Shown here piece after piece: positions 1 to 35,718 of a stretch of 64,000 nt of DNA (the first letter of the stretch is position 1; each line of letters opens with the position of its first letter). The stretch comes from Zonotrichia leucophrys gambelii (taxonomy: Eukaryota; Chordata; Aves; Passeriformes; Passerellidae), in contig NC_088178.1 of the NCBI RefSeq assembly GCF_028769735.1, positions 18,674,357 through 18,738,356 on the forward strand. The letters are read 5' to 3'. The notes under the pieces are model-generated. The model did no database searches. It was not told where the DNA came from and saw only the letters and a list, made by a program, of their open reading frames with translations. Position numbers and translations under genes: made by a program.

Positions 1-215
1 GTGAGAGCAAAATGTATGCATGAAAATTAAAAAAAATAGATGTTTAAACAAACGTGTTATATTCATGACATTTTTCTTGAAATATTTTGCACAAGGATAG
101 AGTCTTAAAATTCACAGTAATTATGCAATCCAGTAGGACACTTACTAACCCAACTCTAAATTATGGCAGGCCGTAATGGAGCTGTGATTTGTACAGTATT
201 TTTCTTGTTTTACAG

Positions 216-22982
<22,767 letters not shown>

Positions 22983-23245
22983 AGGAGAGGAAAACACCTA
23001 AAAGCATCTCAGCAGAAGAAAGAAGAAACTTACATGATGTTGTTATGGATATTACTGCAAAATATGGTATTTTGAAAGTTTGAAATGACCCAGTGAGCAG
23101 GCTTATCTCTTAACTAAATTACTGGTTTTGTACATACATGTGCATTCGTGCAGAACATCTGTATTATTCTGTATATTAACAGTATACAAAACAAACTGGA
23201 TCATTGCAAAACAAATATTAATAAAGAAAAGGGAAAGAAATTTCT
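22983..23245 (+). other. ADGRL4: ADGRL4 3' UTR, shortest plausible form
   Basis: Non-coding sequence from the stop to about 20 bp past the first canonical AATAAA (23220-23225). The 3' end is inferred. A longer UTR ending near 24335 is equally possible from sequence alone. Confidence 0.5.
23220..23225 (+). terminator. Candidate polyadenylation signal (proximal) of ADGRL4
   Basis: Canonical AATAAA 238 bp after the stop codon. A GT/T-rich stretch (GAGGTTTTGTTTC, about 23270-23282) follows at a suitable distance for a downstream element. Confidence 0.5.
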
Positions 23246-24283
23246 AAATAATCTCAAGACCTCATGACTGAGGTTTTGTTTCTAATATTAAAAATATCTG
23301 CAGTTCTTGAAAGCAAGATACCAAAAACCAACTGGCACAGCAGATTTTATGAAGTGCTTTGCTAGTGGAAACATATTCACCATCCTTTTGTAGTAAAAAA
23401 CTTCATACATTAAGTTGTATGTGACCATCTGTGGGGAATGGGTTCCATTAAAGAGTCAATAGATAAAGATCTGCTTCAGCCTAGACTTTTGAAAACATTT
23501 CTTTTAATTTAAAGTAGATTAAAAAAGGAATTTGTTTAATATTATTCTCTTATCACTCTGAAATATATATTTGTATATTAATCAATCCTTTATTTTTATA
23601 ACTTCTAAAGAACTGTTTAGATCTAAAGAGCTGAGGTCAGATCTGATACAAGAATGGTGGGACAGTCATTTTATAACTGAAAGATTATTTTGTGAATACT
23701 TTGAAAAAGATCTGGTTCTCGTTTTATTTAATTGCCAAAAAGACTGAGATCTGCTTAACTGGCACTATGATTTTGGAGGCTGTGGGAAGAAGATGCTTTC
23801 ACAGGTTTGTCACTTCATAGGTGGTTGGAATCCAGACTTTGTAGGATCAAATTAAAGTGGTAGAAATCACCCATGCAGAAGAAGACAGATTTAAATTCAA
23901 GGTAATGTGGCTCTGTACCATGTAAAATTCCAGTTACAGCAGTTTTCTCACAGCGTCTTTGCGTCGAGCAGTTGTCTTCCTCTGAGGCTGCTGGGTTTGA
24001 ATCACTCCTGTACTTAACCTTAGGAGTGTGAATAGAACCACTAAAATCAAAGGGAGTACCAAGGTGCAAGTTTGGCAGATCAGAGCATAAACACAATGCA
24101 TCAACCATTCCACCATGGCATCTGACTTATTTGAAAAGTATGCTTTAATTTCACCCATTTAGCACCCAAATTATGTGAAGTGCTGAGCAATTTCCTGTCC
24201 ACATTGCCTTCTCAGGAAGTGTCTAGGATCTCAGATGAAGCCCAGTATTTTTGCCAGTGAGGCACTGTAAATATGTAGTTGTT

Positions 24284-24319
24284 AATAAATCCCACTGTTG
24301 TGTTGTCTGTTAAAATAAA
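24284..24319 (+). terminator. Candidate distal polyadenylation signals of ADGRL4
   Basis: Two AATAAA hexamers, 24284-24289 and 24314-24319, lie about 1.3 kb after the stop. T-rich and GT-rich sequence (TTTTTTTAGTAGTGGTC) follows around 24355-24370. Which signal is used needs transcript data. Confidence 0.4.
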
Positions 24320-24335
24320 GCACTAGTCTGAATTT

Positions 24336-25194
24336 TATTTATATTAAAGGAAATCTTTTTTTAGTAGTGGTCAACTTTGGTTTTTATCCTTTTTTCCTTA
24401 TACACAGGGTTTTCATTGTATGCACTGCAATGATAGGCTTCATTAGGTATGTTCCATGCCTATATCAAGTCTTTTTGAAAAAAGAGTAGTCTATTTTTCA
24501 AAAAAAAAACTAAAGAAATCTCCTGGTCCTTTGAATGTAAAATATGTGAATAAACTGGAGTGCTTTGCTTTCACATTTTGACATTTCCATTCATTTAAAT
24601 AAATACAGTGGTAAAAGTTCACATTGTTACATATCATTTGCCCTCAATTATTTGCTGTATTTCCTTTGCTGTTGTCTATGTTCTTGTGAGGTTTGGAAAT
24701 GCAGATACATATTACTTAAAAGGGTATTTTTAGAAGGATATCTACCAGCCCATCATTTTTAATCTCCTGCAGAACTGTAACCTATGGTAAACTGATCTGG
24801 ACAAAGCATCTCTAGTAACTATATAATGACTTCAGCATGCTCAGGGAGATTGAAAAAGTTCCTTGGAAAGAAAATATATCATAAATGTTTAGCTTACAAT
24901 AGTCTTTGTAATGAAAGAACATCTTTTATAGGAAAAACTGCTCTCCTGTCTCTGGGTCAGATCTTCATTGAAACTCTGTTTTCCTTACATATAAGGATGA
25001 GTTTTCATCTTTTAATACAGCACATAGGGAGCAGATACCTTTCTTTTAGATTCCCTGCCTCAGACCCTGAAGGATATTGCAACTGTCCTTCCTAGCACAT
25101 GCAGATGTACTACAATTAAAAGGTTTATTTGCCACAGCCCTTAGTTACATGAACCCAAATCCAGCAGAGAGAGAAGGGCTGACATTGGACATAA
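24336..25194. other. Intergenic, nothing recognised
   Basis: AT-rich sequence between the last candidate ADGRL4 polyadenylation site and the first CR1 fragment. No coding or RNA signal was seen. Confidence 0.7.
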
Positions 25195-25436
25195 ATTGAA
25201 AAAAGAGAGGTTTCAACAAGATATAAGGAAAATCCTTTTCACCATGAGGACAGTCAAGTGTTGGAAAGGATTTCCCAGAGAGTTCATACAATTGTGTTTA
25301 AATCTTTGGAGGTTTTTAAGACTGCATAAAGTTCCAGCAATCTGATCCCAACCTGACCCTGCTCTGAGCAGGAGGGTAGATGAGATGACCCTCTGAGATC
25401 CCTTCCAGCCTGGATTATTCTATTAGTCTATGGAAC
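25195..25436 (+). mobile_element. CR1 LINE 3' fragment (old, degenerate)
   Basis: The text from GAGAGGTTTCAACAAGATAT through GATGACCCTCTGAGATCCC, TTCCAGCCTGGATTATTCTA to TTAGTCTATG follows the 3' end of CR1, which normally closes with a 'gaggtcccttccaacctggattattctatgatt' type tail. The element is 5' truncated, as usual for CR1, and non-coding. Its left boundary is approximate. Confidence 0.85.
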
Positions 25437-27154
25437 CAAATGAGAAAAATAATAATCAGGCATTAGTTACAATTTTGTTATGCAAACTTGTGCTCAAGTG
25501 CTAAGCAAACTGTTTTTCCAAAAGTAAATTCATGTAATCTATTTATCAGATCAACTAGCTGACTGGTTTGAAAACTAAGAATTTTATTTAGCACTTTTTA
25601 ATATTACACATTTTAGAGGCTTGTGACATGTCCAGTGGGGCCAACAGGAAAAATAACAAAGTAAAAACAAATCAGTGATTGACCAGATATATGAAAAGTA
25701 AAATGTTAAGGTTTCACTCTGAAAGTAAATCCTTGATGAATAATTTTTTTCCATTAAACCAAACAGAAATTTGTGTTCAGTGTTGCATTTCAAGGTTCAG
25801 TGTTTCAGAATACAATAAATAAGGTAAAGACTCATCTATTCTGAAATAAATATTCCCTCAAAGAATTAGAATAGTATTTCAAAGAAACTGCAATATTATC
25901 ACCATAGCCATTGGGAGATTCAGTCTGCTGGAGCTGTGCTAATAAACAAAACTTCTGTGCTCTTTACCTATTGGAATGAAGCAGGTAGTCATTCAAAACA
26001 AGATAAATACAGTGCAAATTTATTTCAGATTTTTCTCCACTCCCCAGCTGTCACAGACCTTCAGCTCAAAACATGGGGATGCTCCAAAGCCAGGACTTGA
26101 GCCCCTTGTTGACCACACAGATAAAGCAATGCTGCACATGATTATGGGAAGCAGAACAAATATTTTCAGGGCTGATTCCTCCAGCTGCTACACTTCCAGC
26201 ATCACTTTTCTCATCAATAATTTCACTTTTTATATATTTATCGTCATAGTTCCTTAAAGGCCTGTTCATAATCACACTCTTGCCATGTGCCAATTAAGCC
26301 CAGGAGAAGCCCTACCTCCTTCTTTGAAATATCTATAGACTAGATAAAAAAGCCAAAACCCATGAGGTTAAAACTTCCTTTGCTCTGGGAAAAGAGGTGG
26401 TAGGAGGAGAGCCACTGGCCAACAGCTTCCTCCAGCCTGTGTTACTCTTTTCCCTTGGTTCTCATACATCCGGTGCTGAGTGCTCTGAGATTACGGAAGG
26501 CACGGTGCCACCTCACCAAAATCATGCCCATGCAATTTTTATATAAAATTAAGCCTTTAAGATGGATGCAGACTTGAAAACAGCTGAACAGCAATGCCCT
26601 GATAGTCCACTTAAAAACAACCAAACTGTCAAGTGCAAATGTGCTGAAGCATTTTCACAAGCTGCCTGGCCCCCTGCCAGCTCAGCCCCCACGGCCGGCC
26701 GGCACTGTGGGCAGCCTGTCCACGGAGCTGCAGCCACAGAAGGACAGGACTGCTGCTCTCAGACTCTGCATCTCCATGACAACACTCCTGAACAAACCTT
26801 GTGGAGAACCAAGAGCCCTCGACACACCCAGGCTTTGCCAGGAGTCCGGTCCATGGCCAGGCACAGAACCTGGAGGCCCTGGAACCGCGGCTTCCAAGAT
26901 GCAAGATGTGACCAATATGAAATACAGTAATTCCACCAACTTTACTGCTGCACTGCAATATTGACAGCAGCAGTCCTACTGGCTCAGAAGAACAGAAAGT
27001 ATGAAAAAAATTCCATACACACCAAAAACTAACAGTAAAACTGATTTTTGAGAATGTTCTTTTTTTCCCAAGAGGAGCAACAAAATGCTTAAAAAAGCAC
27101 ACTGAAATTATCATGAAACATAAGTTATTACTGATTCTATTTATGATAATATTC

Positions 27155-27222
27155 ATGTTTTGTAGAGGCCTTATTTTACATCTTTAACAATTATGTTTTG
27201 TAGAGGTCTTACTTGACATCTT
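27155..27222. repeat. Tandem duplication, 38-bp period
   Basis: ATGTTTTGTAGAGGCCTTAT at 27155 recurs at 27193 as ATGTTTTGTAGAGGTCTTAC. Both are followed by a T/G-rich stretch ending ACATCTT. There are two copies with few mismatches. Confidence 0.85.
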
Positions 27223-30200
27223 CCCAATGCAGGGTTGCATTTTTCCCAGAATTCCTTTTCCAGAACTATGCCTTTAAATTTGGCAGAAGCTTTACTTCTA
27301 CAGCTGTTGATTGGCAGGTCCTTGGGTTTTTTCTTGCATTTCTGGTAAGTGCTCATATTTTATTGTCTTTTATCCTCTGGATTCCCAAGGAAAAAGTGTA
27401 TTTTCAACAAACATAGGGGAAGCTCCTCTATTTCTCAAAGCATTGCTGATTATTCTAATTAAAACTAGCTCCAAGACTGACCATCAGCCTTCACTGCAGT
27501 GCAATAGGCACCTCTCTGCAATGTACGCCTTTGTATTTATTGTAACTATTTATATAAATGCTGCAGTCAGCTCTGTATCCACATAAACCTAACACCATTT
27601 ATATTAATTTTGTAAGACTTTTGTTAGACAGTGCTAATTTAGTCAAATCCAAGTTGATTATAAACTGTTCTTCTTTATAATAACTATGTTTGAAAACTAT
27701 GTTTCTAAGAGACAATCCAGTTTACTTTGTTAAAATAAGTTATATTTAATCTGGGCAGGGATGTTTTCCTCCTGTGTCTGGCCCACCATTATTTGGTCTA
27801 ATGGATTGAGTTAAAGGCAACAATCTTCAAAATCCCATTCCTCTCTCTCTTTGAATGTTTCTGCACTATGCAGACTTCTTGGCATCACCTTGGCTTCTGC
27901 TGGGTTTCAGAAATAATTGTTGATGATACAGTAAATTTGTTTTCTCTCCCTTGTGTTTAAATCCCAATCTTACAAACACTCATGTATTTGCTCAGTTTTA
28001 TGCACGACTAAGTCTTTGGCGTTAATGAGGCTGCTCATGTGCATAAAGTTAAGCATATGTGCAAGTGTTGTATGATCAGGGTCTTAGGATGCCAATTTGC
28101 AGTAATAACAGATTTGCATAAACTCATGATCCCAAGCACTGGGCTTCCTGCTCATTATCAGTAGTGGAATTAATTTAGCTGTTTTTCATTCCATGATGTT
28201 TATGAACCTGTTCTTTTTTTTTATTTTGTGAACTTCAAGTTGTTGTGATTACCAGTCCTCAGCCATTTTTGATTTTGTCCCTCTCACTTAACATATGTGG
28301 GGCTTTTCCCTCCATTTACAACTAGCTCACCTTAACCATGTTAGTATGAGCTCATTTATGCTCAAGATAAAAGATCAGGTCACACTTCTTAAGCTGAAAA
28401 TACGCTCCATGCTGTGTAAGAGATCTGCAGAAATACCAATTGCAAATACCCAGCTAGGACTCATCAAAATCCTGTGCACAAGTCATGGCTGCTGTTGTCA
28501 AGGGGTTAGGCCCTAAATGAAGTGAGTAGCAGCTGTAACCCATTTAGTAGAGATGCCAGCTAAGGGAGAGGCAGCCTGCACTCCTCTCTGGCAGGTGGGT
28601 CGCATTGAAGCAGAAAAAAGCAAAGTATATCCTCACTGAAATTACAGTGCGTGTCCTACTGAAGGATAATCTCCCTTCTGATGCTCAGCTCTGCTTTGTC
28701 TTCATTATGATTGACACTTAATACCTATAATACAACTCCTAAAGACTCTGGGGTTTGACTCCTCGTTCTGAGAAGCAGTGCTGCATTTACTCCCTCTCTC
28801 AGTGGATGGGGCATGACGAGGTGTCCCCCCTTCCCTGGCAGGGCCTGCTGAGGACACACCTTCCCAGAGACCCTCCCTCTGTGGTGCACCCAGCTCCCAG
28901 AGCTGACCTGCAGTTCCCAGAACAGATGAGAGCTGAGTTGGGATCTTCCAGCCCCCAGTAAAGTAGAGAAGGCTCTGGAGTGAGCGAGGGATAGCCGTGC
29001 TGCAATAGGGAAACAGAGGTAGAAACAGTGACACTTGGTGAGTAGCAAAACAGAGGCATGAATGCCTCCTAACCCTAATATGTAACATTTTTAAAGAGGG
29101 GGAGAAGATAAATGAATAAATTCTGCTACAAAAGAGATAATTGAGAGCTTTCATCTCAAGAACCTCTGGAAGCCAACTGGAGCCACAGAGAGCAGTATCT
29201 CTGGAGGCCAGCCCAGGAGGAAGCTATTAACCCTCTTAGTGCTGGTGGAGAAGAAGGAAAGCCTAAAGTAGTAAATAAGTGAATCTCTGTATGTCTCAAA
29301 GCCTTAACTTCAATTCTTTTCAGTACAGCAGCTTTCTTTGCCAGCCCAGACCCTTGAACACACAGGGAGAGTCACAGGGAGAGTGCACAAAGAGGCTTGG
29401 CTGTCTCTGCAGGGGCTGCAGATGGAGTAGCTGGAGCACAGGTCTGCAAGGGCAGAAAGGAGCATCCCATTGTGTCCCACCTTCTGCAAGGCAGGAACTC
29501 CCCTTTCTTAAACAGCTTTGTTCCCCTACCAGGGGCTGCTCTCTGAGCTGCATCTGATTGTGGTTTCCAAGCTCTGGCTTGGCTCTTGCAGACGCTATTC
29601 CTGTAACAGACAAGCCTGCTCCTCTGCCACGTATTTGTTTAAATGGGTTCAAAAGTTCCCAGCTTCCTGACGACTTTTTTTCCCCCCTTTGTTTTATACC
29701 AATCAGTTAATTTGCTAACATCACCCTCCGTATCTTCTGATCTTAGGCAAGCTGGCGGGGTTTACTGGTGCCTTTATCGCCACATTACAGCCAGCAGTGA
29801 GGAATGCAGGTCAGAAGGGAAATAAGAAGGGACGGCTCTTTTGAAATGGGGAGGAACAAGGTCAGGGTTGTGGGGCAAACAGGAGAGGGTGGAAGTGCAG
29901 AAAAGGGATGTACTTTCAAAACAAACTCATGCTGCACTAATCCAACTGCTATTCAGCTTTATCCCCCTCTGCTTATACATTGCTAGAAATCTCCTTTTAT
30001 CTTCCTTTGTCTCTTTTTCTTATTCTGTCTATTACAAAGTCTTCACGAAACCACTTATTTTTGTTATACATTTTATAAAATGCTCTGAGTATTTCACAAC
30101 ACACTTTTATTAGCTTCTGATCAAGAAGTCTGTTTCAAATAAAAACATTAGAACCGATCAGAAATGGGAACGTTTTTCACAAAAGGTGATGGTTTTTGTT

Positions 30201-31486
30201 TTGAGAACAATCTACTTTTTAGTCAGAATTTTTGTCCTAGCCAACAAAGAGCTTTTTTTATCTCTTTCCCAGTTACTCCAGATTTACAAGAGTGAGAATG
30301 AAAACACTGCAATTTTTGTCCTCATTACAAAAGGGACAGAGATTTAGAAGAAAAAGATTCATTGAGCAGTAATATTAGAATAAAATTGTGCTGTTTGGCT
30401 TTGGTAGCTTTGTGCTTGTTTATATAAGTGGATTGATCAGAGGCACTCATATTTTGTTTTTTCCACTGCTCTGCATGTCCTTGTTGATCAGGACAGTCCT
30501 GCTTTATCTCTCACAGTGTTCTTCCAGGTCATGGTTGAGCACAGAGGCATGACCATGAGGAAACTTGCCTTTACTTCTGCCAATCACATGCCAGTCGATA
30601 AAGAGAAATCCATTTTCTTTCTACCTAGCACTAAAGTGGGAAAAGAAAGGTTCTCTTTTCTTTTCTTCTTTTTTTTTTTTAATGTGTATGTGCAGCAAAG
30701 TAAACAAAAGTTTAAAGTAAACTTTTTCAAATAACTCTTTTTCCTGGCAGAACTTTCTCTGCCTTCTGCTGGCTGAAGGGCATTGTAATTCATGCAATAA
30801 AGGGGGAAAAGATCTGCTGGTAGAGATTGTTTACTTTAAACTTCTGTTTGTTTTGCCTCCACTCCGGGAAGAATGTAATATTTCTATAAAGCTCTGTTAA
30901 TTTTTTTTTTTCTTCCTTTGACTGACTTGAGCACTGGAGAAAGCACTCGATCAACAAACAGGAAACCAAAGACTTTTCATCCCTGTAGGACAGAAGTGGC
31001 ACAAACTGCTGCACTGCAAGCTGCTTTCAACTGATCCTCCTTGGGAGTGAATGGATGTTACTTGGAAGTAACCCATACACTCGGGTCAAAATTTTCAAAC
31101 CAGTCTCCTAAGCCCAAACATCCCACTGAAATCTATGATGGAGTCACTAAACTACTTCAGATAATAATTAAACATAAGTGCCAGAGTGTGGGTGTAATCA
31201 GTAGGCCACCATTTGTGGATGTTCTGCCAGTTGGACGAGCTGGGTTTCAGATCCGGTTTCCAGGCTGGCAGAGCAGATGTGCAGATCTAGGAGCTGGTCC
31301 TTACATGGAGGCAGAGCTCCATCAGAGGTGAAAGTGCCATGCTGATTGCAGACCAGGCTTGTCTAGCAGTGGTTTGAGGTGCCTTATCACTTTGTGGGCA
31401 GCAGCTCACAAGTTGCCCACCATAAAGCAAGTGAAAACTGAGTTTCACTTTTCCCTTGTCAATTGCTGTGGACTCTGTGTATGTGC

Positions 31487-31503
31487 CTGTCTGTCTGTCT
31501 GTT
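31487..31503. repeat. (CTGT)n microsatellite
   Basis: Four consecutive CTGT units followed by a T run. Confidence 0.8.
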
Positions 31504-33692
31504 TTTTTCCTCCTTGCTGAAAGAGGTTGAGGCTGAGAACATGGAAAGGGTCATATGGTCAAAATGCTCAGTCCAGAGTGATGTTTTTTAGGATGGTGTG
31601 GTATCTGACATGTTGCATTTTTTTTTCTCAACTAGTTTATAAAAAGAGGAGCACAGGAATAGTCAGTCCATTTAAAAGAGATGTGATAAGGAAGGCAATT
31701 GTTATCATTGTGTGCTAGATTCAGCATTTCTGGGAGAGCTAACCTACATCCAGTTGCATAATAACACAGCAAGGGTTGTTTTTTGCACTCTTGATTCATA
31801 GCACGCTGCAATGGTGACTCTGATCCACTTATCCTAAAGCGCCTCCTAACCCAGAGCAGTGGGTCCAGGTAGCATGTGCTCCAGCTCCTGTAAGGATTCA
31901 AATCTTAATCTCTGACTTTTTGGGAGTGTTTGCCAGAAACCTGCCCATGAGCTGCTACTCAGCACAGTAGGGATGTGCTTTCCTGACAAATCTCAGCTGC
32001 TGAAGCAAGAAATCATAGGCCCAAGAGATGCCCAAATGTCTCTCCCTTTGGAAGTGCCTGAGACAGTAGGTGGAAGCCTGTGCTCTGACAGCTCCTTCCA
32101 AAACTTCCCCCACCCCACCCCCACCTCCTCTTTTATCTCTGCTACGGGTGAGCAGGAAAAGAGCAGGAAGAGCGACAGAACAAAAACAGCCCTGAGACTG
32201 GGGACCAGGAGTCAGGGCTGCTTCTTGCTGCTGTCTCAGCTGTGCAGCTTCACTGACAGCCAGGTGCTCCAGTTTTCTTAGCCACAAAGATGTGTCAGGG
32301 AAGGCACAAGCAATCCTTCTCCCTCCCTTTCTCTTTCTGCTAGAAGAGTAAAGTTGGCACTGTGATGTTTTTGAGGCACTCTGTGCTGATGGTCACAGGT
32401 GTTCACTGGCCTCCCCGTTCAAACTGTGCCAGGCAGGGGACTTGGGTGAAGCTGAAGGTGCCTGCACAGCCTGGATTCAGGCAGGAAGACATCTGGGGTT
32501 GCAAGAAAGTGCTGAGAGCAGATTTGGGGGTCCTGATATTGGTCTTTAAAATTCTTGATTTGCCTTAAGCTTCGGTAAGATCTGACCCTAAAAATTGATC
32601 TAGAAAGTGTTAGATTTATTTCAGCAATATGGATGTTCAGGAACATAGATCTTCAGAGCCAGAAAGGATTAAAAATTTCCACTCCTATGTAATGAAAAAC
32701 TAAGAACCTTATCTGAAAATGTCTGCCTCAAGCTCTCAGCTTGTGACAAAATATTGCAAGAGTCTTAAAATTCCAGGATCTTGAGAACTCTTGCCCATTC
32801 AGCTTCCTTCTCTTTCTCCAGTCTGCCACAGTTCTTGAATAAAAAGCTCCTGAAAATATGTATGTAAATGTGGGGCATTTTACAACATGCTTGCAAGGCA
32901 GGCAAACGGGTCAGGCCTTTGAGGAAGCATGAATAGGTTAGGATTATAATTCATTGTAATGTCATGGCAAGCTGCAGTTTCAAAGGCCTAAGTTCTCCAA
33001 TTTTATCCAATCAAAAATTTAAAGAGACAAAAACCCAATTTGTTTTATAATCAATAAAATGTACAGCTTCTTTATCTTATTAGATGAGGCTGTCAGTTGC
33101 AGTCAACCATTGTCAACAGGCTGCTTGATCTATCAGTAAAACAAATCATTACAAGGAACACAGCACTGCTGCTGTGGCTTTTGTGGTGTTTCTAATGAGG
33201 ACTGGCAATACCTCTATTCCATTACAAGATTTGAAAGTGAATTTGTTGGAGGCACACCCAGGCTTAAGGTAGGAGAGGAAGGTTTAAAAATAATTAACTG
33301 TGCTGTTCCAAATAACTCGATAGATTAAGGATTCATTCACAATAAAGCAATTCCTTGCCTCTATGATTGGTATTTAAATCTAGGGTGGCATTAAGTGCTG
33401 GTCTGCTTCAGCCTAAGCTTGGGACTGCACAGGATTAGAGGGCACGCACGGCTGCTCGCGCATGGGGTAGCTGAGAGGAATGAAGTGTCTGAGCACTGAA
33501 CAGAAAGAGACAGGCAGGAGGAGAAAATATGACCACATGGGAGGGGGTGAGGGGCTGTTTGGCAGCTGTTTTGCACCATGCTTGTGGCCATCCCTGTATG
33601 CAGTGGCCCTGGAGCTCATGCTGGCACCCAGCATTGTTGCATCCCTGAAGCACACAAGCTGCACAGCCCTGGAAAGGGGACCCTCCCTGCCA

Positions 33693-33831
33693 CACATGCA
33701 CTGCTGCCTCGGGCCCTCCCCACATGCACTGCTGCCCCAGGCCTCCACACGTGCACTGCTGCCTCAGGCCCTCCCCACATGCACTGCTGCCTCAGGCCCT
33801 CCCCACATGCACTGCTGCCCCAGGCCCTCCA
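33693..33831. repeat. 28-bp minisatellite, five units
   Basis: The unit begins CACATGCACTGCTGCCTCAG and ends GCCCTCCC. Copies start at 33693, 33721, 33748, 33776 and 33804. The second copy is 27 bp, and copies differ at a few bases (CACGTG in place of CACATG in one). A degenerate start of a sixth follows. The open frames it creates on both strands are artefacts of the repeat. Confidence 0.95.
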
Positions 33832-34904
33832 CACCTGCCCTGTGTGTTTCTCTGTTTTCTTCCCTGTAGGTGCTGGACCATATAATAAGGTAAGACAGGG
33901 CAGGCTGAAGGACATGGCTTCTTTAGGCATGTTTCCCTATTAGGAACTCCCCCAACTCCATGGCATCCCTCCTGCAGCACCATGGCTACTCACCAAATCC
34001 AGCTGCTGACACATGAGGGTCTGAACAGGATTTCCTTCCTTTCAGACCAGACAGAAAACGTGCAGCCTTGAGAGAAGGGATGCCTTGGGATTAAAAGAGA
34101 TCTGAGGCTGAGATGATAAATGTGGGACAAAAGCTCCTGTGAAAGGCACCTTCCTAATTCAAAGGTAATGCCAATGGAAGTCATACCCTTAGGTCACATA
34201 ATTCCTGAAATAATCTACAAAGTAGCCCAGTAAATCAAGGAGAACTGATTTGAAGCTCCTCTTCCACCTCAGACTGCTTTTTTAGGCACTTAGCTCATAA
34301 GAAAAAAATCTCATCCACCTGGCAAAATACAGGGGGCTGGAAACAGCAGCAGCTCTGCTGAGCCTCACCTGTAGTCTTGACTTTGGGGTGGGAGTGCACA
34401 CAAAATAGGACAGGTAACTCTCCACCAGGGAAAGAGATGTCCTGGGAAGGGACTGTGGACAGTCAGCAATGCCCAGGCCATGTCTCACTGAGGAGTCAGG
34501 TTTGGGATCCCCCTCTGCAGCCTTCAGAGCTGCTTGAAGCTGGATGGGACCCAGAATTGTCAACAAGCTGAGTAGCCTCTCACAGTCCTGCTGTGAGCTG
34601 ATTATCACATCTAACAAAATAATGTGCTGGAACAAATAACACTTCAGGCTCTGTTGTTTCAGGTGAAACTTAGTCCTACTAAGTATAAATTTATAATAAG
34701 AGCCACAGCATTATGAGTTTCCCAACAGCCAGATTTAATTCAAATGCATAAATTCAGACCCTTACAGGGACACTCTCATCTTTGTGCGCTGGAATTTGGG
34801 GATTTACACACATAATTCCCATTAACGCTAGTAGGAGTTACAGATGCATGCATACATTCCCCTCCCCATGCAGGCTTTTCCCTTGGGGATAATAACTGTG
34901 CTTT

Positions 34905-35270
34905 AAATTTTCCTTCCGCGATGGTTTGCAGGGATGCTCGGCGCTCCTCGCACGAAGGGCGCACCCGCCGCGGGCTGTCCCGGCAGCGCAGCGCGACCTC
35001 CCCCGACACGGCCGCTTCACCCGCGGGAAATTGTGTCCCTGGAAAGCCGGGGGACACTCCCGACAGACGCTGCTGTCGCGATTGAAGGCCAGAAAGTGCC
35101 GCTGCGCTCTGCCCGGTGCCGCGCAGCCGAGCGCGGCCGCAGCCCCGAGGCGCGGAGCCCGAGTGCCACCTGCCGGGACCGCACAGCTGGAACCGCGCAG
35201 CTGGAACTGCTGGCACCGCCCGGCACAACGCAGCCCGAGAACGAGGGGCGTCAGGTTTAGGGCAGGAGCA
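34905..35270. promoter_or_regulatory. Orphan CpG-rich island between ADGRL4 and VTG1
   Basis: A sharply bounded GC- and CpG-rich block (for example CGGCGCTCCTCGCACGAAGG, CCGCGCAGCCGAGCGCGGCC) in otherwise AT-rich sequence. It contains a 14-bp tandem duplication (35178-35191 and 35192-35205) with CAGCTG E-boxes. There is no annotated-looking gene start within 10 kb on either side, and ADGRL4's 5' end is outside the window. It may be the promoter of an unrecognised non-coding RNA or a distal regulatory CpG island. Open frames through it show no known domain. Confidence 0.6.
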
Positions 35271-35431
35271 AGGCAGGTGGGGTAGCATCGGGATGATGCT
35301 TGGCTGGGGAGGAAGAAGAAAATACGTATTCCCTCCAATTCCATGCAGAATTCATGTGTGTGGAAAAAAATTAGGGATACGTTTGTTGGAGTGGTTAGCT
35401 GAAAGAAAATGTGAATTGATCTTATTCTGAC

Positions 35432-35718
35432 TCTTTTTTCCCTTTTTTTTCCCTTTTTTTTCCCTTTTTTTCCCTTTTTTTTTTTTCCTTTTTTCCCTTT
35501 TTTCCCTTTTTTTCCCTTTTTTTCCCCTTTTTTCCCTTTTTTTCCCTTTTTTCCCTTTTTTTCCCTTTTTTTCCCTTTTTTCCCTTTTTTTCCCTTTTTT
35601 CCCTTTTTTATTTTTTCCCTTTTTTCTTTTTTCCTTTTTTTCTTCCTTTTTTCTTTTTTTTTTTTTTTCTATTTTTTTTTTTTTTTTTTCTTTTCTTTTC
35701 TTTTTTTTTTTTTTGCAG
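35432..35718. repeat. Long T/C simple repeat (T6-8 CCC)n, then T-run ending GCAG
   Basis: About 280 bp of almost pure pyrimidine, made of CCC triplets spaced by six to eight T, degenerating into long T runs. The tract ends TTTTTTTTTTTTTTGCAG at 35718. On the minus strand it gives repeated GGG runs separated by A6-A8. It sits immediately downstream of the CpG island. Confidence 0.95.

Larger units (their letters stand above)
25437..33692. other. Intergenic, no gene recognised
   Basis: About 8.2 kb with alternating AT-rich and locally GC-rich patches (26660-26900, 28800-28960). It contains a short tandem duplication at 27155-27222 and a CTGT repeat near 31487-31503. Open frames on both strands (largest about 175 codons, 26629-27156 minus) show no recognisable domain. 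Confidence 0.7.

Noticed and set aside
33693..33831. CRISPR-like array
   Set aside because: There are no unique spacers; units are head-to-tail minisatellite copies in a vertebrate genome.
33480..33943. Several overlapping open frames of 100-130 codons on both strands
   Set aside because: They are produced by the 28-bp minisatellite, whose sequence lacks stops in multiple frames.
34776..35344. Open frames of about 170 codons on the minus strand through the CpG island
   Set aside because: GC-rich DNA has few stop codons; the translations are Arg/Ala/Pro-rich low-complexity with no domain and no conserved start.
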